Notes: generated by a model from the sequence alone, not told the origin. DNA of 64,000 nt from Diplocarpon mali (GCA_024741835.1 JAENRP010000148.1:1-64000), one strand, 5' to 3'; shown: positions 1-11,530, counted from the first letter of the stretch. Translations and numbers: made by a program.

Positions 1-430
1 CTCTTCTTTTTTTTCTTTTACCTTTAATAATAATATAGCCCTAGTTTAGGCCTTTTAATATATTAGTTTTCTCGCACTTAGGGTTTGCTAATAATTGATA
101 TACTATTGCCTTAACCTATATTATTTTATATTCTTTATTAAAAGTAGTAGAGGCTACTACTTTTATTATTTAAGATATATATAGAGACTTAAGATAGATA
201 GGTCTTATAATATATATCATATGATCGGCGTAGGACGGTAGGAGGATAAAAGGGCCATCTTCTATATATAGAGACAGCGCGCGTCGCTATAAGTACTAAA
301 TATACCCCATACTTAGGACTTGTTCCTAACATCTTGTCTAAGAGAGCCCGCTTGTAGTGCTTCCTCCTCTTGTTTTTAGGTCTTCCCTTAGGCCTATTCT
401 TGTGTTGTCTCCCCTCTGTTTTATATTAGC
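1..430. other. AT-rich segment of D1 with no recognisable coding
   Basis: I see no protein family in this stretch on either strand. It lies where D2 has the end of its antisense accessory ORF and an A/T homopolymer-rich segment, but I could not align it with D2 by eye. It may be a diverged part of the GyD 3' region. Confidence 0.4.
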
Positions 431-712
431 TAGCTTATTATAGCCTTAGCTATAAAGCAAAGCTCTATAAGGCTAGCGCGTTCGATTTAAACGCAATTAG
501 TCGAAGCCTTTGCAATAGCTATTAGCAAGAGGTTGATAAGGATTTAAGCGCGCTAGACCGCCTTTTAATAAAGCATCTTATAGTTCTTTACTAAAACCGC
601 TTAAGCGTCGTCGTTATCGCTACTATTATCCTCCTCTTAGTATTAAGCAGCCTTCCCTTACTACTTCTTAAAGGCTGCGAATAGCACTGCGAACTCTTTA
701 TTAATATAAAAG

Positions 713-797
713 TGTTATGCAGAAAATAGGCTAAATATGCTAGTACGCGCCCTAAGGTGTGGATTCACATTTTGGCCAAGCGGTATTATATATAATA
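713..797 (+). repeat. TRIM 5' terminal repeat (85 bp)
   Basis: Left terminal repeat, nearly identical to 1127-1211. It retains TG at its start, whereas the right copy has been mutated to TA. Preceded by target duplication AAAAG. Confidence 0.9.
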
Positions 798-811
798 GTT
801 ATAAGCCCTAT
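798..811 (+). promoter_or_regulatory. TRIM primer binding site (initiator-Met tRNA half)
   Basis: GTTATAAGCCCTATAAG begins directly after the terminal repeat. Undoing RIP gives GGTTATGAGCCC, complementary to the anticodon arm of initiator methionine tRNA. Half-tRNA priming of this kind is known from Drosophila copia. The same string follows the 5' LTRs of CoI and CoII here. Confidence 0.65.
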
Positions 812-1126
812 AAGCGCAGCGATAATTCTTTTCGCATTCCTCTTGCGCAAGGTTTAGCCGACTTTTCTCGCTTCGAAGTTCTGCTAGTAAACTACTTTTT
901 AAAGAATTCGGCAATAATTATACTCAGTTTCGATTGTATCGATAGAAGTTTCGATAGATTTAAGTAAAACGACCTCTAATATATGGCCGAAGAAAATTGC
1001 ATTCTAGCCCTTCCGACTACCTATTTTCTACTAGCTTAGCAGTCTATGCGCTATATCTACGCTACTACAGACTAGGCTAGTACTTAGGCTATCGGAAAAA
1101 CTATTCTTCTGGCGACCTAGGGGGTA

Positions 1127-1211
1127 TATTATATAGAAAATAGGCTAAATATACTAGTACGCGCCCTAAGGTATGGATTCACATTTTGGCCGAGCGGTAT
1201 TATACACAACA
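1127..1211 (+). repeat. TRIM 3' terminal repeat (85 bp)
   Basis: Right terminal repeat. The start is TATTATATAG instead of TGTTATGCAG, a run of changes that fits RIP. It ends in ACAACA and is followed by target duplication AAAAG. Confidence 0.9.
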
Positions 1212-1216
1212 AAAAG

Positions 1217-1770
1217 GAAAGCTATAAATAAGTATTAGCTTAATTAGAACTTTAAAGTCGATTTATAATACTTATAAGAATGCATTCTACCTTTTGCTTT
1301 TAGTATTAGTAGCACTTTTTATTATAAATAGACTCGAATTTACACTTATACGCAATATTGCGTATAAGGCGCCATATATACTAATAGCAATAGACGCAGT
1401 AGGCTACTGCAAGAGCCTTTAAAGGCAAAGGGATCAGCACTACGCGTATTAGACGCGATTCGACCCTAGACTAAGGTAAACTTACTTTTAATATTAGTAG
1501 TAGTAGTAGTAGTAATTGTTTCTACTACTATATATTAGCCCTACGCTATAGTAGTAGGAGTAAGGGACCTATACGGTTATATATAGTTATTATATTAAAG
1601 AAGGAAGATCCTGCAAAGGGAAAAAAAAATTTAAGTATATAACGCAACTTACGCTAAATTAAACCTAGAACGCTACTATTTATATAATAACGCACTAGGT
1701 ACGTTACTATATAAAAATCGTTATAACCTACTAACGCTTAAAGGCAAGCTCTTTTAAAGGAGGGAGGTAG
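1217..1770 (-). pseudogene. Antisense accessory ORF of GyD (D1 copy), C6 cluster end
   Basis: Read on the minus strand, opposite to gag-pol, the frame contains AVAYCVYCYQY (with one stop read as Q), then IAYKCKF, KKCY and VECILI. The cysteine spacing is C-x2-C-x14-C-x9-C-x2-C-x6-C. D2 keeps the same residues at 36296-36450 apart from RIP changes, which supports a once real protein. The frame is broken by TAA/TAG and by the TRIM at 713-1211; the rest of the frame continues beyond it, near 430-712. The product is unknown. The cysteine pattern resembles a fungal Zn2Cys6 cluster with a lengthened first loop, so nucleic-acid binding is only a guess. Confidence 0.6.
1756..1770 (+). promoter_or_regulatory. 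D1 polypurine tract
   Basis: AAAGGAGGGAGGTAG lies directly before the 3' LTR, where plus-strand DNA synthesis of an LTR retrotransposon starts. The same position in D2 carries a longer G run on the minus strand (35937-35951). Confidence 0.75.
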
Positions 1771-2077
1771 TATAACGACTGTACTCTAATTGTTTGCAAT
1801 ATCCCTAGAGTACGGCGTTTTAAAGTTCTATAATCTTAATTTGAAGTAGGATTTACTTAAATCGACCCTAAAGGTGTAAAAGGATATTCTTATATAATAT
1901 CACATAAATAGGCAAAAGGGCTTTTAGCTACTATATATATAAGGAAGAAGGGCTCTCTTATAAGGAGGACTCTTTAACTTCTTCGTTTCTTTCGTATTAG
2001 ACCTATAGAATACACCTTTTATACTACTTCTTGCTCCCACACTTGATCTCGCACTTCGGTGGTTCTGTGTCGTTACA
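1771..2077 (+). repeat. D1 3' LTR (307 bp)
   Basis: Matches the LTRs at 35630-35936, 42877-43183 (both inverted) and 62498-62804 over their full 307 bp. It starts TATAACGAC (from TGTAACG) and ends GTCGTTACA, giving the inverted termini TGTAACG...CGTTACA of this family. Confidence 0.92.
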
Positions 2078-2082
2078 TAAAT

Positions 2083-4327
2083 AAGATAATAATTAAAGGT
2101 ATAGATTGTAGAGTACTTAAGAGCACTTTTCTTATAAACAACCGGCTTTCTAATTAGAACTCTTACCCCTACTTAATTAATAAGAGTATAAAGAGCAAAG
2201 CGTCTATAGGAGAATATAAGGTCACCTTCGATTATTCCAAGATGAAGGAGATTATATTAAGTTATATAATAATTAGTTTATTTAAATGCTTTGATTATTT
2301 AAATAACCCTTAGCACTAGCTATTTATATAGCTAGACCTAAAGTACGCGTATTAGTTAGTAAACCTAGACTTAGATTATCGCTACTTCTACGCCTTTTTA
2401 GCGCTTGGCTATTACCAGTTGCAACTTATAAAGATGCTTTAAAGGGCCGCCTCCTTTGCATTTTCTATAAATGAACTTATAAAGCTTGTTTTTAGTCCTA
2501 TCCTTATATTAAAGAGGACTATTTCTAAAGGTAGAGATAATTCTAAGCCTTTTCTATTCTCTCCTATTTTTACAAATAGCTATATTAGTTTGTAGCGCTT
2601 AATATTCTATATAGATAATATCTTTAAAGGCTTTTCTGATTTTAAGACCGCGTTTGCGTTCTTATGCGATCACCTCCTCCTTAGGCTCTTATAATCCGGG
2701 CTAAAGCTATTATTTAAGAAGTGCCTCCTCTTTATAATTAAAGTGCTAGTCCTAGGCATCTGATATAGAGTAAGAGGTAAGACTGTTATAAAGTTAGAGA
2801 GATCGGAAAATATCAAACTCTAACTAATACTTTAAAATGCGATAGAAGTATAGCGATTCTTAAGAGCTATATAAATCATATAGAATTGGATTAAGAACTT
2901 CGTAGAGATAATAAGGCCCTTAAATCGCTTAATAGGAGCGGTAGAGTAGAGGTAGATAGAATTAAAGGCCCTTTCCTTCTTACTACTTAAGGAGTATTGC
3001 TCTACAATTATTAAACGATCTAGCCATATACTATTAGAGCTAGTCTTTATATATACTAACGCAAGTAGCTATATAAAAGGATGCTATATCACTTAGATTC
3101 AAATAGGAGAGTCTGCTATAATACTAATACTTTTTAATAGTTTTACCTTTTCTCGCACTTAAAGGCAATACGGTACCTATAAATGAGAACTTCTAACTAT
3201 AATCGAATTCTATTAAAAGTATTACCATTTCCTTAAGGGAGAGAAGACTAGTATAATTTATATTAACTTTTAGCCGCTTATCTTTTTCTTAAGCTCGAAT
3301 TCTATTTAAGAAAGCATCTATGCTAAGTAGTTAGTAAAGCTACGCCTCTTTAATATTACGACTACCTATATTAAAGGAAAGAGAAATAAGGTCGTAGACG
3401 CGCTATTAAAAACCATCTTTTTAAAAGATAATTATAATAAGGGAGACTACTCGAAATATAGATATATATATATAGCAGCAGATTAGGATAGTACTTAGGT
3501 TTGGAAAGATAGGAAAGGAGGCTATAAGCAGCTGCTTAAAGACATTGCCAACCTATTAATTGAAACCGAATACTCGCAATTGAAAGCTATATAAAAGATG
3601 CTCTACCCTTTAAAGATTCTAAGATACGCAAGAGACTAAGAGGAAGATATATCGTTTATAGTAGCTCTCTACTAGGTTATAGGAGTAGAGTTAGATATCG
3701 GCCTCTAACCTACGTCTCCCTTTTTAAGAATCCTAGCTAAACTAGCTATAACTCCTAATATTACCTATCTATTAGCAAATGCTGACTTAATAATAGATGC
3801 TAAGATATAAGAAGCTCTAAAGGCCTTTCTATAATGCCTTTAGTATAGTAAGGTAATAAGATATCTTCTATATTAAGAGCTTCCTAATAGAATGGACTAA
3901 GTAAGGAAGAGGAGCCTTTAATAGAAGAGCCTTAAGTATAAGTAGGAGAACAATACTCTTTAGTACTATTAAAGAGGAAAATACAAGGCTTGCTTAGTCC
4001 TAGGTCAGATCTCTGATGCTCTATTTACTACTTATAATAAAGGAGGCCACTTTGCTTCTATAACTACCTTTAAAAAGCTGAGAAACGTATACTAGCCCTT
4101 AATAATAAAAGACGTTTTCTTATATATCTTAAGGTGCCTCTAATGCTTAAAACATAGCCTTGCTTAAAGATCATAACCTCTATTAAGCGTAATTATTTCC
4201 AAACCAATAGAACTTCTCAGCGCTAATTTTTGCAGACCCTTTCCTAAAATGCTAAAGGAGTATAAATATATCCTAATAGTTATCGATTACTTTTCCCATT
4301 TTATCCAGGTATTTCCTTGTATAATAC
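2083..4327 (+). pseudogene. GyB pol fragment: RT, RNase H and start of integrase
   Basis: A Ty3/Gypsy pol in one forward frame with stops mostly TAA/TAG. RT motifs appear near 2330-2470 (LDLKYAY, then YYQLQLIKML) and near 2605 (FYIDNIF, the FxxDD catalytic box, here with N for the second D). RNase H follows: IYTNASS near 3050, RQYGTYK near 3160 and KRNKVVDALLK near 3370-3410. The integrase zinc-binding end is at about 4020-4170, with H-x4-H and then C-x2-C, followed by the start of the catalytic core (VIDYFSHFIQVFP). The frame stops at 4327, where GyA is inserted, and resumes at 26601. It is less damaged than its neighbours. Gag is not seen; the left side is cut by D1. Confidence 0.85.
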
Positions 4328-4573
4328 TATTACGGCCGCATCACGTGCACGGTTATATCACGTATCGTGTCGAAGTCAGGTGCACGCTAAGGTAGCAAGG
4401 TGGCTGGATCACGTGCACGCTAGTGAAGCACCTGTACTTATTCTAGAGGAGCTCTACTAGAGACTCTCTCTTCTTTATCTTTTCTTTTCTATTATATAGC
4501 ATACCTCTTAAAGTAATATAATTAGCATTACTCGATTATCGCCCTATTATATGCTCTAGAGCTAGTTATAATA
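4328..4573 (+). repeat. GyA 5' LTR (246 bp)
   Basis: Pairs with 26350-26595. It starts TATTACGG and ends GTTATAATA; the partner ends GTCGTAACA, so the original termini were TGTTACG...CGTAACA. This copy keeps more C and G, including two CACGTG hexamers at 4342-4347 and 4410-4415, than the 3' copy. Confidence 0.92.
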
Positions 4574-5578
4574 TAAGAAAAGATCAACTTAACCTCTGCT
4601 AAGAAGCTTAATATCTACCCCCTTTAGAATCGTCACTTCGAATTGCCTTAAGTAACTCGATCTCTCGATCTCGACTCTTCTACTACGAACTGCCTTAAGC
4701 AACTCGTATATAGCGCCTAAATCTTACTAATCTAGTTTTTAAAGGAAGCTGAAAAAAACGACCTTTAAATATAAGATCAGCTCGTTTTTTCAACCCTCTT
4801 ACCTACTCCATTCTATAAATAGAAACTCACCTTCAATTTCAATTTGAAAAAAAATATATTTACTATATCCTCGCTTTGCTAGCATAAGCTGCTGCCTAAA
4901 GTAGTATATTAACTTTTCTCTTCTTGACTCTCTCCCTCTCTTATAAATACTCTATACTATATCGACCTATACTTATCGATAACTCTACTTATACTCTTCG
5001 ACAACTCTCCTTATACTCTTCGAAGCTCCTTATTCCTTCGAAACCCTTGAATACAACTCGACTCTTTAAAAAACCCTCCTTGCGAATAAGTCGTCGACCT
5101 TCTCTATACTCCCTATCGACCTATACTCATCGACTCTGCCTTATACTCTTCGAAGCTCCTTACTCCTTCCTTTGAATACTTAGGTACGAAACTAAGGGAC
5201 CTATACCTATATATATATATAAAGACTTAGTCAGCCTTAATAGGTTATACTATACTATTGGAGATTAGGTCAACTTTAGTAGAGTAATAAGCTTTAGATC
5301 CTTAGACCTTACTTTCCTGGATTTGCACTATACCCTTAAGCAACCTTATTGCAACTCTTGATTAGTAAAAAGACGTGATCCTAAAGTAAAACCTTCTTTC
5401 TTAAGATCTATAAACCTACGATACCTTAATACATACTCTACTAAAAGGCTTTAAGAATGTATATAGCTTCGCTTATACTGATCTTCCCCATTTTAAATAG
5501 GTCACTATTTAGTATTAGGTCCCTTTAGATTAAATCAAATAAAATAGGAAGAGTTAGTACTTATAACCTCTAATCTTA
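4574..5578 (+). other. GyA leader / gag 5' region, pyrimidine-rich
   Basis: About 1 kb between the 5' LTR and the CoI-1 insertion. No protein family is recognisable. The + strand is C/T-rich with a repeated block: CTTATACTCTTCGAAGCTCC occurs near 5013 and again near 5140, with looser copies at 4990. An 83-codon open frame starts at 4924 but looks like a by-product of the C/T-rich repeats. I could not identify a primer binding site. Confidence 0.5.
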
Positions 5579-5775
5579 TGTCGTGCAGAATGGGCGGAGT
5601 CTCTACTTATTCTAAAGACCCTCTATATAACTCTGCTAAGTCATAGACTCTCCCTTTTCTTTCCGAAGTCTCCTTACTATATATATATTAGATAATAATA
5701 TAATCAATCATCTTTATCTATATTAGCAAGCCTTTTAAGTGACTTAATAAAGGCCCTCTAGCCGACCGCACTATA
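5579..5775 (+). repeat. CoI-1 5' LTR (197 bp)
   Basis: Starts TGTCGTGCAGAATGGGCGG and ends CGCACTATA (from CGCACCACA). Its first 24 bases are much less RIPed than those of the 3' LTR, where the start reads TATTATATAGAATAGGC. Confidence 0.93.
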
Positions 5776-5789
5776 GTTATAAGCCCTAT
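5776..5789 (+). promoter_or_regulatory. CoI-1 primer binding site (initiator-Met tRNA half)
   Basis: GTTATAAGCCCTAT directly follows the LTR. With RIP undone it reads GGTTATGAGCCCTG, complementary to the anticodon arm of initiator tRNA-Met. It recurs at 17964 (CoI-2), 31347 (CoII-1), 56475 (CoII-3), 798 (TRIM) and inverted at 51615-51625 (CoII-2). Confidence 0.68.
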
Positions 5790-5949
5790 AAGCACTTTAA
5801 TATACTTTCTCTTCGCATGCAACTGACTAAAGGGCCCTTTAAGCTCTTAACCGACTTTTCGAGTATTTATAATAACTTAAAGGACCTTTATTTTCAATTA
5901 ATAAATCTCTATCTTTTAATTAAACCTTATTTATAAACTTCATTTATAT

Positions 5950-8900
5950 ACCTAACCTTTTTACTAAACTCTATTTAATATATCTGACTCTTTAAGCATC
6001 TTTAAGCCTTGCTTTAATACCTTTGCCTTTTAGGTAAAGTGGTTTAGTAAATATATATTCTTCGCTAAGCTTTATAATATTACTATTTTTACCGATCTGA
6101 GACTCCTATTTAAGTTAATTATAGAGACTGAGCCTTAAGCTCCCTTTATATAAGAGCTTAAGGAATTAGAAACGGCTAACCTTTGTATAGTATATATAAG
6201 GTTGTATGAAAAGTATATATCGACTCTATCCGAATAGATTTACGCCTACTTTCCCTTAAGAGATCTATTAAAGGCTCCTCTTCTATAGGCTTCTTATAAG
6301 GATATTAAGGATAAATATAAAATCCTAATAAAGGAGTATTATATATATAAGGAGACTTAAAAGACTTAATACAAATACTATAAACTACTTTCAAAATAGG
6401 TCTTTAAAACCGTTAATAGAACGCTTTTAGCTTTTGCGATAGCTTAAGTATAAATCCAAGCTGAGAAGCTCTCCTCCTTAATACCTAATAGAAATACTCC
6501 TATAAGTGGAACTATTGCTAATAACCTATATACTAATTTAGTGAACTAGCAACTCTTACTCTAAGGCCTAGTATCTATTTTAAAGCGTGATATTGCGCTT
6601 TTTAATAAGGCTATTTAATCTTAGATAAGGCTTTAATACTATAATATATTATACTAAGGTAAGACTAAGAGAACTAATACTTAGTAGTAGATCTAGGAGT
6701 AGCAAGAGGCGTACTACTTAATAGAATAATACAATCTCCTTAAGATTAAAGGGAGACTAAGAGTTATTGACTTTTTAAACTTAATTATAGTAAAGATTAA
6801 TCTAAGTTAGGCGACTCGCTTAAAGGAGGAAATTATTACTAATAAGCAAATAGGAACCTTATACAAATACGACCTAATGCAGCTAAGCTGCGCCCTAGTA
6901 GGCATTAAATCCAATAGAGCGATTAATAATAAAGGGCTAGCAGTTTTTACTACTTAAGAGTCTTTCTTAGATATTAAAACCCCTTCGCAAGCTCTAGCGA
7001 GCAGCTCCTAAAATCGCTCTATAAGCTCTAAGAGGGAGACTAGGCCTAAGTGCCCTTATAAAGGCTTTAAAAATCACTATTAAAAGCCCTAGGACTATTA
7101 GAAACTATTATATGCTATAGATAGGCGCAAGGAAAATATAAAGGTTCTTCCCTTGCAAGAGAAGGTCCTACGAATATAAAAGGCATTAAACGCAGGAGAC
7201 TAGTTCAAGGGTCTTTAAGCATAGCTTAAGGAGAATGATATTGTGGTAATAGCGATTAATAAATTTAAAGGAAAGGCTTTAGCCTTTAAAGAGGATAGTT
7301 TAAATAAAAGGGAGAACTTACCAGTCTTTATAGTAATAGATCCTTCTACCTTTAATGCTTTTAAAGAATCGTTTAATATCTATTACCTCTTTAAGCTAGA
7401 ACACTACCCGCTCTCCTTAAGTATGCTCTTTAATAATTGCGCGGCCATTTATATTATTAATTTAAAGGATTTACTTATTATAAGCACTTTTAAGCCTTTT
7501 AGCGACTTATAGCAATATATTGAAATAGGTACCTTAAGACTCTTAATTATTAGGAGAGGTAATAGATATATAGTAGACTCTCTTCTATAGTATAATAGCT
7601 CTCCTATAGGGATAATGCTTTGCAATATTGCTATTATAAAGGAGTTTACTACTAATATTATCTTAAAGAGGCTCTTTGCAGATAAGGGTTTTTAGTACTT
7701 TAAGGTAGACCTTACTTTACGCTTTAAGAGCATTAGAGACTTTATAAAGTAAGCTTAATTAAAGCGTTACCATAATCTCGTTTTCTTTAAATATAAGCCT
7801 ATTAACTATTTAGATCTTCCAAATATGCTTTAATATAACTTCTTTACTTTAATAGCATTTCTTATAGCTAAGACAACGCTTTATAATAGGTTTTAGTCTA
7901 GCTATATACCTATTAGGATGCAGGATAATAATGCGTATACTTAGTACCTTTGCGCTAGCTACCTAGGCGCAGAGGCTCTTTAAGCGCTAATTAAGTACGC
8001 TAAGAGAGTGAAGATTAAGGGAATATAAAGGCTGGAGTACCTTATATGCGTAGTAGCGTCTGCTAAGCAAGTTATTTCTTATACTACCTTTAAGAACCGA
8101 TCTCTAAGGCCCTTCTTTAGGATCTCCTAAGATCTCTTTGACTTTTTAAATAACTTATATAATAATTGCTTATAGGTTCTTTTAATTAAAGATAAGTATA
8201 GTAATATACTTTAGATATTCCTATTAAGATCAAAGGGTAAAGACGTAGTTATAGAGGTCCTCTAGGCCTTTAAAGTATAAGTGAAATGCTAATATAGGCT
8301 TTCAATTTATAAGATTAGGTAAGATAATAACACTTTAGTAATCTCCTTAAGGGAAGACTCTTTTATAAAGTACTAGAGATAGGTAAAGGAAGAGGGAATC
8401 GATTTAGAACTTACTTCTACCTATATATACTAACCTAATAGAGGCGCAAAGCAAGTAGGAAGGGAGTTGATTAAACGCTTTATTAAAATGAGGATCTATA
8501 CTAGGCTTTTAGCAAGCCTTTGGCCAGAGGTTATAAAAGCTGCTACTTACTTTTATAATATCTCCTTATTTGCTAAGAAGAAAATGATCTTATTAAGCGA
8601 GGCTTTTTATAATTAATTCAAGTAGTATTTTCGATTTTATAAGCTGCTGCTTATTAAGTAGATAATAGTAAGCTTAAAGCTTAACTAAAGTCGCATTTAT
8701 ATATATAGCGCTTGCGCATACCTTTTAATTAAGGAGAAAGAGGTAGAGAGGGACCGCTAAACCTTTAAAATTAAACTATAAGGGTACTTAAGTTACTTAA
8801 TTAGATATATTACTTCTAATATTTATAGAATCTAAGTTCTTATACTTTAGCAAGTAATAATAACTTATAATATCGAATTCGATAAGTCTTTCTTTTATAG

Positions 8901-11530
8901 TCTAGAAGCTAAGCGCGTAAACCCTATATTGCGCTAGGAACTTAAGATAACCCTTCAATTGATTAAAAAGGGAGAGGGAGCTTAGGACGCTAAGTTCGAA
9001 GGCATTTTTAAAGAATCGGAGCTTATTATAGGACTAAACGCAATCGCTGCAGAAGAAGCCGCTATATAAAAAGAGCCTATATTATAGACTAATGCTACTC
9101 TATAGCCTTTAACCAATAATATAAAAGGCCTTAACTTAAATCCAAATTCTTTAAGAGACCTACTTAAAAACTTAAAGGTAGAAGTAAGCGAATTAGAAGC
9201 TATTTCGCCAGTCTTTAAAAAGGCAAATGGCGACTAGAGCTTAGGGGTAATAATTCCCTATAGAGGCCCTACTAAAGAAGGAATTATAAACGACTTTAAG
9301 AGAGTCTTTAGAGACAATTTCTATAAGGCGATCGGCAGATCTCTAGCCGCTATTTTATATAAGAATAGAGATGGCTTAAGGGCTTTAAGATAAAGTCTTT
9401 AATTATAAAGGTAAGTCTTAGTGAATTCTAATAGAAAGCTAAAGGTACTACTATTAAGATCTAGGAAAAGCTCTAATAGTCTTATAAGAAGCGATCTAAT
9501 AAAAGGAGCAGGCCTTAATAATATAATACCTTAAGTTATAATACTAGCTTAAAGACTATAGACTTAAGAGATAGAGCTACCTAGACTCTTAAAGGAACCT
9601 TTAGTAATAATAAAAATAAAGGAAGAGACCTATAGAGAAAAGTATAAAAAGGAACTCCCTTTTCTTAGGTAAAAGAGGATAAGATACTTAAGCGTTAAAT
9701 AATAAGAGACTTTAAAAGTATATACTACTACTTTAAAGTATATACTCTTTTAAAGTAATATTAATTTACCCTACTCCTTATATATAAGAGTTTGTATCGA
9801 CCTTTTAAATAAATAAATAAATAAAGGAGGATAGGAAGGACTATTTAATAGTTTATATAATTATTAAAGCTATAGTTGATAGTTAGGTAAAGGATAGAGC
9901 GTAGTCTCTTAATTGCCTATAATACTAAAGCTCTTTACTAAAGCCTTTAAAAGGATAGCTAGACCTAGAGAAGCACCCTTTTAGCAAACGATTTAAAGAA
10001 GGAGGGCACTAGGAGATTAGGAATTTAGAATCTCAAAGTTGCTAAAGAATTGTGCAAAGGGACTACTTAAAGCCCTTGCTAATACTATTAAAATAGGTTT
10101 TTACCTATAAGGTCAATAGCTTTAGCAAGCTTTTAAAGTGCCGATTATAGCTAGTTATATAAGAGGATCTTTAAGATAAAGCTTTAATTTTCTTAACCTA
10201 TATAGCTACGCTTATAGCAAGGTCTTTTAAAGTACTAATAGCGCTTATTGCGTACTTTGATATAGAAGTAAAGCAGTTCGATATTATTAATGCATTTATT
10301 AATACTCCTAAAGACCTAAGGAGTACTTTAGTTACGTGCTTTCTACTAAATGGCTTTAAGCGCCCTAGTATAATAGTAGAACTAGACCGCGCGCTCTATA
10401 AGCTAAAAGACTCTTTAGCGCTATAGTATAAGAACTTCGCAAGAACGCTTAAGGGCCTTTAACTTAAGCTATTAGGCGAGGAGCTTTATATTTTTATAAT
10501 AAAGGATCGTATAGTCTTTATAGCGTTTTATATCGACGATATTTAAGTATTATATAAGGCCTTTAACTTAGATCAGGCGACTCGTTTAATTAAAGACCTA
10601 AAGAGGATATACGAGCTTACTATTATAAGAGATATCTCCTAGTTCTTTAAAGTAAGGATTATTCGGGATAAGAAGGTAAAGAGGATCTCTTTAATTTATA
10701 ATACCTATATAAAGAAGATCGCTTAAAAGTTTAAAGCTAATATAAGGAGAGTGCCTAATACTCTACTACTAAAGAAGGAGTTTATTAAGAACTTAGGGCA
10801 AGCTTTTTTAAAAAAGGTAAAGGAGTATTAAAAGAAAATAGACTTTATTCTTTATATAGCGATTATAATACGCTTAGATATTGCGTTTATAGCCTTCTAA
10901 CTATCTTTCTTCTTAATTAATCTAAGCTTTAAGTACCTTTTAGCTATAGACTAAATGCTTTAATACTTATATAATATGCGCTTTTTAGGAATTGCCTATA
11001 GCTTTAAGGCTAAGGAATACCAATTGGTCGCGTCTTTAGATGCTTCTTTTAAAGATGATTAAAAGACCTATAGATCCCTTTAAGGATATGTCTTCTTTCT
11101 ATTTAAAGGACTAATTATTTAGAAAGCGAATCGCTAAGCAACTATTACGCTCTCCTTTACTAAAATAGAACTCTATAGTATAGTTTCTATTGCAAAGGAG
11201 ATAATGGCTATAAAACGCCTCTTTAAAGAGATTCGCATAGACTCCCTCTTTAAATGGAATATATATTATAATAACTAATAGATAATTCAGCTAATTATTA
11301 TAGAGAATAAGAAGATTAAGATAAGCCTTTAATATATCGAAATCAGTAATATATAGATCTATTAAGAGTATTAAAGAGGAAGCTTTTAAATAATCTACCT
11401 CTTTATTAAGAAGATGCACGCAGATAAGCTTATTAAGAACCTAGACCGCTAGAAGTTTAAGAGCTTTATTTATTTATTAAACCTTTAGAGCTTTTAAATA
11501 ATTATTTAGCAACTCGTACTTACTAGCAAG
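5950..11530 (+). pseudogene. CoI-1 gag-pol polyprotein remnant
   Basis: A degraded Copia polyprotein. Gag runs from about 5990 and carries a zinc-knuckle remnant near 7050-7110 (KCPYKGFKNHYQKPQDY, second and last Cys now Tyr). A clean 89-codon stretch at 7243-7512 and the bases up to 7680 lie in the protease region (CAAIYIINLKDLL, then YIVDSLL). Integrase spans about 7760-8760, with the HHCC-like end near 7950-8060 (HLGAEAL and CVVASAKQ in the copies) and YIYQPNRGA near 8430. RT spans about 9900-10700 with FYIDDI at 10527 and LYKLKDSLAL-like sequence before it. RNase H follows at 11030-11470 (KAELYSI near 11165, NLDRQKFKS near 11440). Stops are nearly all TAA/TAG, and some frame changes occur between 9400 and 9900. 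Confidence 0.88.

Larger units (their letters stand above)
713..1211 (+). mobile_element. TRIM: 499-bp miniature LTR retrotransposon
   Basis: Two 85-bp direct terminal repeats (713-797 and 1127-1211) differ only by C/T and G/A transitions. They flank a 329-bp core without a coding frame. The termini form the inverted repeat TGTT...AACA. The insertion is bounded by AAAAG at 708-712 and 1212-1216, and the uninterrupted site is visible in D2. Right after the left repeat comes GTTATAAGCCC, the primer site also used by CoI, and a short purine run GGGGG precedes the right repeat. The LTR start, TGTTATGCAGAA, resembles the CoI LTR start, TGTCGTGCAGAA. It has no gag or pol and would depend on a helper, most likely CoI. 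Confidence 0.9.
1..2077 (+). mobile_element. GyD copy D1: 3' part of a Ty3/Gypsy retrotransposon
   Basis: This is the right end of a Gypsy element whose gag-pol lies outside the window to the left. It is recognised because 430-1770 matches the reverse complement of about 35937-36790 in the complete element D2, and because it ends in the same polypurine tract and a 307-bp LTR. It runs in the + direction. It carries the antisense accessory ORF of the family on the minus strand and is interrupted by a 499-bp TRIM. The first 430 bases do not obviously match D2 and may be a diverged subfamily segment. It appears inserted into GyB pol; the right-hand duplication would be TAAAT at 2078-2082, but its partner is outside the window. 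Confidence 0.85.

Noticed and set aside
737..967. 76-codon open frame in the TRIM
   Set aside because: It starts inside a terminal repeat and has no similarity that I recognise; TRIMs are non-coding.
1495..1516. AGT microsatellite
   Set aside because: Short simple repeat, present in inverted form in D2 near 36190-36220, so it is part of the GyD 3' region and not a separate feature.
5776..5789. Fragment of a tRNA gene
   Set aside because: Only about 14 bases match the complement of the initiator anticodon arm, always directly after an LTR, which is the place of a primer site.
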